This document shows positions 47,646 to 61,039 of a stretch of 64,000 nucleotides of DNA, one piece after another. Every line of letters begins with the position of its first letter. Position 1 is the first letter of the stretch. The notes below the pieces were generated by a model, which was not told the origin of the DNA, made no database searches, and was given only the letters and a program-made list of their open reading frames with translations. The DNA comes from Chamaecyparis obtusa (lineage: Eukaryota > Streptophyta > Pinopsida > Cupressales > Cupressaceae): the NCBI GenBank assembly GCA_027943335.1, contig BSBK01001539.1:62001-126000 (forward strand). Reading direction: 5' to 3'. Both the position numbers and the translations under genes were made by a program.

Positions 47646-48025
47646 CCAAATCCCTAATATAATAAATACGGTGAAGAAAAAGAGTAATGCAAAAATTATT
47701 ACTATTTTGGAAGATGCAAATCCAACCGAGGAGATGCTGAAGAGGACAGATGAATTGATGGTGCGAGCATGTCATTTTGAAGTAAGAAGTAATGAATCTT
47801 TAGTTATAACAAAAGTTCAATAAAGGTTTATATTTTATACTCTTTTATGTTGTGAACTAAAATATGTATTTGTTCTTGTTAGAGGATTTTTTGCTTGCTC
47901 AATTACCTGGTCATGGACATCGCGGTGAGGCCGATAGTAGCATCATGCAAAATAGTAATAATTTCTGCATTGACTCTTTTTAGTTTTTTCTTCACTATAT
48001 TTATTATATTAGGGATTTCTAGGAT
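47646..48025. pseudogene. Inverted pair of unknown gene fragments
   Basis: 47646-47723 (plus) and 48025-47942 (minus) encode similar short proteins, IPNIINTVKKK and IPNIINIVKKKLKRVNAEII. The minus copy extends upstream as KAPATTEAISVDTDDDILE, and the plus copy continues as EEMLKRTDELMVRACHFEV. It looks like a host coding fragment that was duplicated in inverted form. The source gene is not recognised. Confidence 0.4.
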
Positions 48026-48251
48026 ATCGTCATCTGTATCTACAGATATTGCCTCTGTTGTTGCAGGTGCTTTTCCCCTATCCTGAACATCAAATTGTGA
48101 CAAAAATATCAGTAAAACTATCATAATAACTCCATGAATGTTGTTTTAAGTAATTATCTATGAATGTTGTGTATTAATATTAAATTATATGTCATGTTAA
48201 TGAATATTGTTATGTGTTAATGGGGATTTTAGATTGATGTTAGGGGGAGGG

Positions 48252-48345
48252 GGGGTGAGGCCAGATGAGCTTCCACCTTCATGTGGTTGGCCTTGTTAAG
48301 TAGATAATATTAAAGTATTCTCAAAACGAAGTGAAGCTCAAACTA
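48252..48345 (+). repeat. 110-bp repeat, copy 3 of 3
   Basis: Preceded by a G-run and followed by different sequence from copies 1 and 2. Confidence 0.8.
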
Positions 48346-49490
48346 ACATACCTTCATTATTTAATCAATTTCATTCATTCTAGGTCTTTTCTCATAAGTG
48401 AATTTTGAATGTTTCATTGTCAAGCAACTATCAAATAAAAAACTAGAAGGGCCAATAGTCAACTTCTCATTGTCATTGTTTGGCATGATTTGGCTTCATT
48501 TTGTGTAAGTATTCTCATATTGAATGCGTCAACCTCTCTTGGCCTAATGTGGATTATTTCATTGGTTTGTGTTTTTGAGTAGGTGAAGTGTTAAATCAGT
48601 TCCTATCTTCTATTCTTAATTCGTTCAAATTGTAGGAGGGCCTGACAGATATACTCAACATAGAATTGACTGCTAGTCTGGGCAATTGAACACAATGAGT
48701 CTTTGGCTTGAGAGAAAGAGTTGGGTAATGTTGTTTTTGGAGACCTGTGTAATTGTCCTCAGTGGCCTCTTTTTTTTAACAGGTTATTTTTATATATATG
48801 TAGTGTCCATTTTTTTTAATACAGATTCTTTTTGTGTATATGATAGTGCTATGGAACCTAAATAAACAATTATAAATGTAATAGATAATGTCTTCAATGA
48901 AGGAATTGATGCACCACATGTAAACCAAAATCCATGCTTAATGCCATTTTGTGCAAAATGAGTTTGTCTATTAGCATATCAGATTTTGTTACACCCTTCA
49001 TGATTGTAATGCTTAAGTTAAGTACTGATGCAATTTTCTAAAGTAGCAAGTTTTGTTGTCATTGTTTTTTTTCTAGTGGTTCTGAGGAGATCAAGAATTA
49101 TCAAGGAAAGATATTGAAGTGGAAAGGAAAAGTTTTTGAGAGGTTACAAATATTGAGTCATCAATCAGGTATACTTTTTTTTAAGTAATCGCTACAAAAA
49201 TGGTTAAGTTTTCCTGAATTTTAAAAATAAGTCATAATTATTCAGTATCATATTCTTAGTTGCAATTTGCAGGTCCTCATACCATAAATTTTAGAGTTCA
49301 ACTCTTACATGGACAAAGTTGTAGGTTATATTGAACCATCTGTTATCTTTTTTTATTCTTTAGTTGTCAGAAAGATTAAATTCACATCCTAGTTGTCATT
49401 GTGTTTGGGACATAAAGCTTTATTTAACTAAATTAATTCTTTTAATATTGAGATAAAAAATCTACAAATAAAGCCTAGACTAGGGACTTG
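48346..49490 (+). other. CACTA interior with one possible captured exon
   Basis: Mostly AT-rich with no gene. 49079-49169 looks like an exon: a T-rich tract ending in TTTTTTTTCTAG before it, GTATAC after CATCAATCAG, and an open frame (GSEEIKNYQGKILKWKGKVF) between. I do not recognise the protein. Confidence 0.3.
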
Positions 49491-49497
49491 ACACTTT

Positions 49498-51435
<1,938 letters not shown>

Positions 51436-51589
51436 TCAGAGCCTATCTCTCAAATAGTTCAAACAAAATGAAAAAACCCACAGTTTCAAGCAGAGTAGAG
51501 CAGATGGATTGCTAGAGCCCAAAGCAGTCTGGAAAATAGAACGAGCAGGGACCCGCTGGAAACAAGCAACAAAACAAGTGTGGACACCT

Positions 51590-51656
51590 GAAGATAAATA
51601 TCTAGACTAATCACTGATCAGGATGCAATTGGTGATTAGTCTGGATATTTATCTTC
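51590..51656. repeat. Hairpin with 25-bp arms
   Basis: GAAGATAAATATCTAGACTA and onward pairs with TAGTCTGGATATTTATCTTC, one mismatch, loop of about 15. It overlaps the end of the 60-bp repeat shared with 47525. Confidence 0.8.
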
Positions 51657-51779
51657 AAATTTTTTTTAAACACTGCGCGTTTCATCAAAATTTCAACCCA
51701 CCTGCGTCGAAACTCTGGCATAAAATTGACCATTTTGTGTCAAAATGTGGCGTCGTAGGTTTGGCATCCTGGTCGGAGC

Positions 51780-52100
51780 TGCTAAATATTTTGACCAACT
51801 TAGGTCAAAATATGACCGTCGCGAGTTTGGCATGCTAGTCGGAGCAACCAAAGTTTTTGACCAATCTTAATTTATATTGGTCGAAAGATCGACCAATACA
51901 CGAACACGTGCCAATGTTATTTTTGGCTTAGATTGCCCTCTTTTTTGACCAATATTTGAGTCGATCATTCGATGGTTTTAGGTATGGGTCGATATTTTGA
52001 CGCAGATAATAGCGATGAACCAGTTGGTTGACTATTTGACCATGTTGGGTAGAAACTTCAACCAATATTGCGTCAAAAAATGGTGCAAAATGTACTAGTG
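51780..52100 (+). repeat. Right subterminal and terminal region of the CACTA
   Basis: TTTTGACC, TTGACCAA, GGTCAAAA and GTCGA(T/A) motifs occur more than ten times in both orientations between 51790 and 52090. The end is GCAAAATGTACTAGTG at 52085-52100. Confidence 0.7.
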
Positions 52101-52103
52101 GAT

Positions 52104-53038
52104 GCTTCATTTCTTTCATTCTCATTCTATGTTGTTTGCATATTGTCTTGATTTGTATTCATATTTTTCAAAGAAATCTCATTTGGGTTAAAGCCACAAT
52201 ATTTTTCTCTAACTTGAAACTTTTCATCCACTCTCACATTAGCACTTTCAATCAGCTTCCCAGTTCTCAAATTGTAGCATCTATAAGATTTACTTCTAGT
52301 AGAATATCCAAGGAATATTCCTTCATCACTTCTAGCATCAAATTTTCCTATACATTCATCTCTCTTAATGTAGCATTTACTTCCAGGAATTATAAAATAA
52401 CTAACAGTAGGTGTTTTACCATAGCATAGCTCAAATGGTGTCTTGGATGTACCTTCTCTGATTTGTACCCTATTCATTGTGTATAATGTTGTATTAACTA
52501 CTTCTCTCCAATGCATATGAGGAACCTTCCCTTCTATCAACATGGTTCTTGTAGCATCAAGAACTATTGTGTTTCTTCATTCAACAACTCCATTTTGTTG
52601 TGGTGTCCTAGGTGCAAAAGTCTATCTCATAATACCATGCTTCTCACAAAAGTTATTGAATTCATGTGAATTTAATTCTCTACCTTTGTTTGATCTCAAA
52701 CGATTTATCTTCAAGCTTGTCTCATTCTCAACTTTTTCCTTATAAAACTTAAAAGTTTCAAATGCTTCTAATTTTTCTCTAAGAAATCCAACCCACATCA
52801 TTCTAGAGTAATCATCAGTGAATATGATAAAGTACCTATCTTTGAAGTATGACCTAGTCTGTGTAGGTCCACAAAGATCTATATGAATCAGTTCCAACTT
52901 TCCATTTGTTGAGTATCCTTTTCTTTCAAAACTACTTTTTGTTTGCTTTCCAAAAACACACTCTCTACATGTAGTGTTAGCAGGTTTCACAATCTTAGGT
53001 AGATCTCTGATAGCATTATTGTTAGATTCTTTTACCAT
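52104..53038 (-). pseudogene. Copia A integrase
   Basis: 53038-52622: a CRECVFGKQTKSSF zinc-finger end, LELIHIDLCGP with the first catalytic Asp, FTDDYSRMMWVGF, then RSNKGRELNS, where the second catalytic Asp is Asn. After a stop the third region follows (TPQQNGVVE, Glu kept, next codon stop). 52543-52127 is the C-terminal part: HMHWREVVNTTLYTMNR, KTPFELCYGKTP, EGIFLGYSTRSKSYRCYN. One stop at 52127, then open to the CACTA insertion at 52103. Confidence 0.85.
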
Positions 53039-53128
53039 GTTATCAAAGTTGATATGAAAAAACCTTATATGTCATAACCAACTATCATCAATCTTTGTAA
53101 CAAAACAACTGACCTCAGTAGATTTCAA

Positions 53129-53470
53129 CTAAAATATATTACCTTTGGTCTTAGTACCAGATGCGATCAGTTCTCCATCAATTCCTCTAATAGAGCAATG
53201 GCCATCCTTGAATTCCAAATGATATCCACTATCCACAAGTTGTCCAACACTCAACAAATTATGTTTTAAGCCATCCACAAATAGTACATCATCAGTGTTA
53301 GTCTTACCATCTAAAGTAATTGATCCTTTGCCAACAATCATTCTAGGAGTATTATCACTAAATCTTACACCACCATAAAAATTCTTAGTTGAATGAATCT
53401 ACTCTTGTCACCAGTCATGTGATGTGAACATCCACTATCAATTATCCAATTAGTTTTCCTATCAACATGA
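53129..53470 (-). pseudogene. Copia A protease
   Basis: WIIDSGCSHHMTGD near 53440-53400 carries the catalytic Asp-Ser-Gly. It is followed, after a break, by IVGKGSITLDGKT, FVDGLKHNLLSVGQL and DSGYHLEFKDGHC. This last part leads into the pre-integrase segment. Confidence 0.85.
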
Positions 53471-53598
53471 GACACTAAGGCTTTTTCTTCATAAACAACA
53501 TCCTCTTCTTTGATTGCAAAAAAACCCAGCACATCATTGAATTCATCATCTAAATCTTTATATCCATCAATAGCATAATAACATTCCTTATCATTCTT

Positions 53599-54403
53599 TT
53601 ATTTCTCATATTTAGGCCTATGCTTAGGTATTCTAGTTGGACATCTGGATGAAAAATGACTAACATTATTGTAGTTAAAACATTTCAAGGGTAATTTTCC
53701 TTCAAACTTACCTTTGCCTTTCATTTCTCCCCTAGTGATTAGGGCCATGATCTTCTCATCTACTTGATTGTCTAGTCTTTGAATCTCTTCCCATTCTTCA
53801 TCATATTCTCCAAGATCTTTGTTGTGCTTATTTAATCTGCTAGATCTAGCTTCAACAGATCCAGTTCTATGAACACTCACCTTAAATGTTGTCTCCACCT
53901 TAGGTAGTGCATCTGTTAGCTCTATGGTCTCAAAGGTAGTTAGTCTTTCTACTAACATTTCTCTGGTGAGATCTTTGTAGTATGGTATGGTCTCCTCCAA
54001 AGCAAGAACTTTGGGTTTGTAGGCAGGAGTCATAGACCTCAAAATTTTCTCTATGACTTCATATTCTATATAAGTACCTCCAATTGTTTCTGATTCCAAT
54101 CACACATTCAAATACTCTTTGAACATACATTCTTATTATTTCATCATCCTTCATTTGTATTGTCTCCATCTTTGTCCTCCAATTCTGCATATTTGCTCGC
54201 TTAGTGTATTCATCTCCTTCAAATAGTGCAACTAATCTTTTCAAGATCTCAATTGCCTTTGTTAGATCTTTGACCTCTGTGAATTCACCATCAGATAGTG
54301 CATTAACCAAAGCTTCCTTTGCAACAACATTGCATACAAACCTTTTCCTTTCTTCTTCAGTAGTAGTATGTGTTTCAAGGTCTTCTTCCTCTATGATAGG
54401 CAC
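53599..54403 (-). pseudogene. gag: Copia A gag
   Basis: 54403-54059 and 54099-53599 overlap by a frame change. Gag (UBN2-type) blocks are visible: KEALVNALSDGEFTEV, LFEGDEYTKRANMQNW, MYVQRVFECV, then IEKILRSMTPAYKPKV. The zinc knuckle is LKCFNYNNVSHFSSRC, with Tyr where the second Cys should be. The N-terminal start is upstream of 54403, and frames there are broken. Confidence 0.8.
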
Positions 54404-54569
54404 ATATTTCTAGGTAATGAGCCAATATTCCAATCCCATACACATCAGATGATTCTTCATCTTCTGCTTCCATGTTTCAATTTTTTTTCCATCAAACTTA
54501 GGACTCTCCTTTCTAAATAAGGCCATTCTAATCTTTACCTCAAGTTGTTAAGCTTTTCTGACTGAGGAC

Positions 54570-54587
54570 CAAGAGCTATGATACCAA
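54570..54587 (-). promoter_or_regulatory. Primer-binding site of copia A
   Basis: On the minus strand TGGTATCATAGCTCTTGG lies one base after the LTR end, one mismatch from the TGGTATCAGAGC site used for initiator Met tRNA in plant copia elements. Confidence 0.85.
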
Positions 54588-54588
54588 T

Positions 54589-55960
54589 TGTTAGAATAAC
54601 AATATCCTAATCAACTGAGGGGGGGGGGGGGGTGAATCAGATGATTCCAATGTACTTTACTTCAAACTTTAACTTCAAACTTATTGTAAAGAACAAGATA
54701 CTGAACTAAAAAGTAAATGCAACAATAACACACATACATATGAACACCAAGATTTGTTGTCGAGGAAAACCATGTTAAGGGAAAAACCCTGGTGGGGATG
54801 GTACCCAAAAATGTCTACATTATAAGTATAATAACCTTGTTAAGAGTTTTAACCCTGTTAGGAGCCGAGTATTATAATAGGCAGGTCCTCGTTAAAGGAC
54901 AGACCTTGTCAGGAGCCTTTTACAATGTGATCCCAATTAAGGAATCGACCCTGCTAGGAGTCCAACCCTGTTAGAGGTGATTACCCTATTAGGAGTGTAT
55001 AATATATCAACTTGATCAAGAGATTTGAGATTAGAAGCCACCCTCAAGTTCTCCAAACCTTACAACTTTAAGATTTAGATAATTATGTTCTGAAACTGCT
55101 TCCAGTACTCAACCACTTCCAAGCAAGCTCCACCTTTTGCCTAAGTGCACAACTATTGTTCTTCAAACATTATCCAATGTAGCCTCAAGGTTGCACTCAT
55201 CTCTACATCTCGCATATGCAGTTATGCATTTTTTCTCACATCTATTTTCCAAGGAATTCAATCCTTATATACAAGTTACACCAATTATATCTAAGTTGGC
55301 CTTCATAGGTTAAATCCTATTTACAAAATACATAATGGACCCATGCGAATATGCACATGACACCTCTTACAATGTTACAACATAATAATTACATTAATTT
55401 ATCATTTAGATCTGTAAATTAAGCTCACTTATCATATTACTTGGAACATGTTCCAAGTCGGTCTCCAAATAGGTCTTCGCCAATACACACATCATATCTG
55501 ACGTCACCTGTATGATCACAACTCCATATAATCGCAATAATCTCTTTAACCAGTGTCCAATAAAAACCTATATTCACACCTCATAACTTAAACAACCATG
55601 AGTGCTATCCACAAAGTTCTATAATCAACTCTGTGAAAAACACAATCTTTGTTTCCTGAGAAATAGTTATCAATAAAATAGTCATAACTTTGTTAGATCA
55701 ACTCATAAGCATGTGCGATCACATATGGTGATCCATGACATCATTAGAAGTCTTCTTCCAAGTTTTCATGTTCTAATTCTATGCATTGTGTTCGTACAAT
55801 TCTCTGCAACATGTCTGTAAGATTCTAAACAACTAGTCAATAACATATGTTGACATCAATGAAAAACTTTATCATGAATGCAACACATAATCATTGTAAC
55901 ATGCCTCTATCATTAATAGGATACTCCTCCATAGGAATACCATCAACATTCATGCTAACA
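54589..55960 (-). repeat. 5' LTR of copia A
   Basis: Minus strand TGTTAGCATG to TTCTAACA, 1372 bp. It has the same poly-G run plus TGAATCAG and the CCTGTTAGGAG phrases as the 3' LTR. Confidence 0.87.
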
Positions 55961-57260
55961 AAAAAAGAATATGTTAGAATAGAGTGGAAATTTGTATTCA
56001 TGATGCTAGATATTTTGTGATATCCCAGACATTTTTATCATATGGTGCAGAATTTGATGATTGATGGAAAATCTTGGGTATAAATCAATGGTAAAAGGCC
56101 AAAATATTTTGATCTATCTAGATCTATCAAGAATGGATGTCCACTAGCCCCAACACTATTTTTGATTGTTGTCGATGCATTGTATTATTTATTTAGGGAA
56201 AATGCTCTATCTCCTAGAGTTAAAGACATCGGACTTCCAAATGGAGAAGAAATGACTAATAAAAAATTTGTAGATGACGTTGTTGTTCTTATTGAATTAG
56301 AAGATAATAATGTTAATTTTTTTATAAGTTGGAGATATTTTGTGCTGCTTCAGGAAGAAAAGTCTCTCCTCGAGTTAGGTCTCTCCCAAAGTCTATTATG
56401 TTGGGTTGGGATGAACATCTACCAATATGGTGTATCAAACATTCATTATCATGGGGAGAACCTAACCATCAAGTCATATATTTGGGTATCCCCTTCTCCA
56501 TTAACCTGAATTTGAAGGAAGCATGGAAAAGGATCAAATGAAATATTGACAAGAAACTTAGGAAATAGAATGAGCACTACATGTCCTTGGGTGGTATATT
56601 TTCAGGTTTTTCAGAAGATTTTTTCCTCTTACACTATTTACTATACATGTGCATGGCTCTTTTTCATTACCAATTCAATTACATTCAAAATTAGATTAGA
56701 AAAATCTTGTGGTCAGATGGAAGGGGCACAATAAGAGGCATGTAGTCAATTGGAGATGGTGTATGATGAGAAAGAGTAAAGGAGGGTTGGGACTCAAAGA
56801 CTTGAGGATACAAGGAAAATAACTTGCATTCTAGTGGCTCATTAAAACAGTGCAGGGGGATGAGCCCTGGAAGGTCCTGGTAAGACATAATATCTCTAGA
56901 GTTGTAACATTGAAAGGTTCTACCTAGAAAGGGCTCCACCTAAGTGATCTGTTGACAAGTCCCTTTCCAATCAAAGTCACAAGTTCTAATGTATTCAAAG
57001 CCATATGGAAAGGTTAGGAGAGTATCAGACATCAAGTCTCTAATAACAAGGCCATTGAAGGAAATGGTTTCTTATGTGGAGAAAAATTGATTTGGTGGAA
57101 TCTAATGCATGACAATAAACCATTATCCCTTCTACAAGGTTGCTTGGCCAAGAGTTGTGCGGCCAAAAATATCAAGTACTTTTCAGATATCATAAGGGAT
57201 GGGAATCTTGTGATTTGGTGGTAATTATGGAAAAACCATGACATTCCATAGTAAGAATGG
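55961..57260 (+). mobile_element. L1-type LINE, RT second half
   Basis: Resumes the RT begun at 17855: RIEWKFVFMMLDIL, then IDGKSWV, SRSIKNGCPLAPTLFLIVVD and KKFVDDVVVLIE, where Phe-Val-Asp-Asp is the catalytic box (FADD in most LINEs). Next come CAASGRKVS, YLGIPFSINLNLKEAWKRI and the C-terminal LINE part to about 57250 (FLLHYLLYMCMALFHYQ and ILWSDGRGTIRG). Frame changes occur near 56330 and 56540. Confidence 0.8.
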
Positions 57261-58480
57261 AGGACCTATTCAGTGCTAAGGGAAGCATGTTCAAATGTCT
57301 CCTTGCCTAGGCATTGTGATATTAATGACTCAAGAGTAGCCCTTTGTAAGTGGTTGCATGGCTCCCCCCTTCCTAGTGCTAAAGAAAAAATTATTTATAG
57401 CCTCCTTGTGGATGCCTCTAAGATTTATGAACATGTCAACTCCTGCTTGAAGCTTAACCTAAAAGGAAGTGAGTGGGAAAAGATCGTTGATGGCCTTTGG
57501 TGTAGACTTGTTGAACCCAAAAAGAAATGCTTCATGTGGCACCTCCTCCTACTCATATTGCTTGTTTAAATGTCGAATGGTGATCCCAACATGTGTTTAT
57601 TTTGCAGACTTCCTAAATATATTCATCATATCTTCTTTGAGTGTTTGTTTTCCAAAGAAGTATGTGGTCTTTTTGGTTTATCTTTGTATGGAAACATTAG
57701 TATACTTGATGTGTTGTGTAGTCATATCTTGAGCCTTAAGAAATAGTGTAACATTTTTCCATCTACTATTTTAATTGAATTGCTATGGCTTATTTAGAAA
57801 ATGTGTAATGACAATATATATGATGGAAGCGACATGTATCTTACTAAGTCTCTGTGGAGACTCATATTTCACAATGTTGATGTCCAAGTTACTGTAGTGA
57901 TGAGATTCAATGAAAATAAATTTAAAGACCTCCTTCAAGATGGTACTACGAGAGTTTTCAAATGGGAGGTATCTCATGGCTACACATGGACAAGGAAGAC
58001 TCCTGAACACTCTCTGTTCGAGATTGCTCTTGATAATTTCATGGAAGACATCAATAGACAAAGAGATGAAGAAAAGGAAAGAGATAAATGTGTCGGTAGA
58101 GGCAATCCCTATCATTGTGGTGTCAGTGACCCCTATAGCGGAGGTCTTGGAGCATCCTCACAAGAAATTTATTCTAGAGAACATGGTTTTGAGGTGGATG
58201 GACTGTCTAGATTGAAAGGAAGATATGTGATACACGCACCTTGTGAGATTACTAGAAGACCATGTTATTACATACATTATTTTTTGTTTGCATGTTTGTA
58301 TATCAGATGTAATAGAACAAGATCAAACTCTATCTCTATTATGCATAGTTGGTTTAGAGGCAAGGTAGTTGTTATCTTTTGATTAAGCATATGTACATAT
58401 CCTGGATTATCCGAAGTGTTTGTTGAACATATAACAGGAGCTGAGCTAGTATATCTTATGTATGTTGTTTAAATAATATT
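57261..58480 (+). mobile_element. L1-type LINE, zf-RVT region and 3' end
   Basis: 57469-57650: a zf-RVT-like segment with KKCFMWHLLL, then CLFCRLPKYIHHIFFEC in a neighbouring frame. 57801-58382 is open for 193 codons and continues the LINE ORF2 tail (RNRTRSN near the end), with no recognised domain. The 3' end is probably the A-rich stretch near 58480. I see no clear poly(A) plus target duplication. Confidence 0.65.
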
Positions 58481-58697
58481 TAATAGAAAAATAAAATAAA
58501 ATCAAGATAATTCACATTTTTTGATAAAGAAGATAATTTTGGTTTGTGTAGGATTTTCAAGGGTATTTTTTGAAGAAAGGAGATGGGAAATAAAAGGACA
58601 AGGACAAATAAAGTTTCATGAAAGTGGTCATGACCTGGAAGATAACAAATAAATCACAACATTGCATTGGCACATTATCATAGAACTAGAGAAAGTA

Positions 58698-58701
<4 letters not shown>

Positions 58702-58737
<36 letters not shown>

Positions 58738-58980
58738 GGTCTTTTTAATCTATTTAGGTCTCTAAAGTCTCATTTTAGTTTTTTTAGGCCTCTTTATAGT
58801 CTTTTTACTCTATTTAGGTCTTTATAGTCTCTTCTTAGTCTTTCTAGGTCTCTTTATAGTCTTTTTCAAGCTTTTTACTCTATTCAGGTCTTTGTAGTCT
58901 CTTTTTTTGTCTTTTTAGGTCTCTTTTTAGTCTTTTTAGGACTCTTTATAATATTTTGGGGTCTTTTTACCCCCTCTCTC
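58702..58980 (+). repeat. (CT)n microsatellite and TAGTCTTTTTAGGTCTCTTT minisatellite
   Basis: 58702-58736 is pure CT. Up to about 58960 follow about ten degenerate copies of the 20-bp phrase. Confidence 0.9.
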
Positions 58981-59800
58981 ACACACGCAAGTTTTCTAAG
59001 ATTTTGTAAAAAAATTCTAACATTTTTCAAAGTTTTTCTAAATTTTTCCAAATTTTCTAAAAATATTCTATTTTATTTGTGTAACAACACAACAATCAAA
59101 ATTTACAAAAAAAGCCATATATATTTATGTAAAAGAAAAATTAAAACCTAATAAGAGACTAAAAAAAATTAAAAACATGTAAGATAAAAGAAAAAATAAC
59201 AAGGAAAGGATAAATTTAGTACATACCCAATATAGTAATTTTGACGTGTAAGGTAATGTAGCACAAAAGTAGTTGAATGTTGCCTCCTTGACCAAGGAGT
59301 TTGCTAGAAGTACTATGGAGCCCAAATCTATTTTTAATAATAGCAGAATAATAATCACATTGGGCTTATAAACTTTTTTTTTTCAAAAATGGCAGTTAAA
59401 ACCATTTTGATCAAAGTGGGGAAGGGGGGGTCTTCAATCTTAGGTGTCTTAGATAAAACCCATGACATCATATGGGTTTGATTGAAGACCCCTATGTAGG
59501 GGGCTTTGATTGAAGGGGTAAGGGTGCTTCGGTCAAAGGGTCTACTTCAACTAAAGGCCCTTTTTTTGCAATCTCCCTGCCCATGCATCTTTCCTTCATG
59601 GGAGAAGTTGTAACTCACTATTGTGGGATCACCCTATAACCATTCCCCATAGAAGGTATAAGAAATCTTAACTAATATTTTTATAAGTCCAACAAAGCAT
59701 CCAAGACAAATCTAGGATATGTAGACCAACCATGGCCATTAAACCTAAACATTATTTACACCATCTATCATATTAGTGTAATCTTACATTATTGTTAGGT
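58981..59800. other. AT-rich spacer, no gene seen
   Basis: Runs of A/T and a short C/G-rich patch near 59415. GATTGAAGACCCC and related phrases repeat near 59430-59550. Confidence 0.4.
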
Positions 59801-59984
59801 ACAACATAGTTAACTTCCTTAACTCATTCATTGTCACCTTTGATCTTCATGTACATGATTTGTTTAAGTTGCACAGTTTCAGTGCGCAAACATTGGGCAG
59901 ATGGGTTGTTCAATTTTGTGCAGTTGTGGTTATGTTAGTGTTATCATTGTGTTTCAATATGGTACATTTTTCAGTCTTCCTTTG

Positions 59985-60448
59985 TGTTAAATGTTTAGGA
60001 TCTTAATAGAGGAAATCTAACTTATATTAAATGTGTTGTTTATTCCTATAATTTTTTGATCAATGAATACTTATTTATTATGAATTGTATGACTGCAGAT
60101 GAGAAGACAATATCATGAATTGATTGCTTCCTCTTAATCATATGAACCACATAAATATGGATGTGAATAGCCATATCTACGTAGAGACATGCCCTTTGGG
60201 GTGATACGATTCTCTTAACTATCGCTTAGTATTATGTAACCCTTCGAAACACATTTATATGTTGCATTAACTACCTTTCGGTACGTATTAATATGATATG
60301 TTATGTTAACTATCAAACGATAGTTAATCGTAACAACATCACCATATATGCTCGGGACATAATAATTATCGACTGTGTCGATGTTAACTATAGACAGTGA
60401 TAAAACTCAGTTTAAATATAGTCGATTATTATGTACAATAAAAATAAG

Positions 60449-60498
<50 letters not shown>

Positions 60499-60565
60499 CG
60501 TGTGCATATAATCGACTATTATATTAATATAATTTTCTCAATTAATTCGATGCTATAATTTAACA
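59985..60565 (-). repeat. Probable 3' LTR of copia B
   Basis: On the minus strand the tract GCTAAGAGGGAG is directly followed by TGTTAAATTATAGC at 60565, the expected PPT to LTR junction. The other end is not certain. TGTTAA near 59985 is a candidate. The region holds (AT)n at 60450-60496 and several TTAACTATCG/CGATAGTTAA phrases near 60215 and 60310. Confidence 0.5.
60450..60496. repeat. (AT)n microsatellite
   Basis: About 23 AT pairs. Confidence 0.95.
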
Positions 60566-61039
60566 CTCCCTCTTAGCAAGAGGAGATTGATAATAACAAG
60601 AAGTGAGTGTTATTGAAATCGCCGACTTAATTCGAAACTAGATTTCCTTTGAATAACACATAATCACTTTGGATCAGGATTTCTAACATGATTCGGAAAA
60701 TAATTCAACCTGATAAGGAAAATTTATCACAATCCCCGACTCAATTCAGAACTAGATTTTAATGATAAATATAGGTGTCAAGATATCCGACGCAATCCGG
60801 ATCAAAACTTGAACCACTCGTTATCATGATCCCCGACTAAATTTGGAACTAGATTAGATGATAACTTAAGTCAAACTATTGTAGGTCGTCACCTTACAAT
60901 AGTGACTTTACACACAAGAAAGATCGTCATCTTTCAAAAACACAATATTGCAATATTTAATTTTATTCACGAATACAATAAATTACATATTTAAGAGATA
61001 GAATCTCAAAAATTTAATCACAACTTAATCATACCAAGT
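60566..61039 (-). repeat. Copia B 3' non-coding region with 70-110 bp repeats
   Basis: CCCGACT-AATTNGGAACTAGATT recurs near 60617, 60735 and 60830, with a weaker copy near 60785. The PPT is at 60566-60577. Confidence 0.7.
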
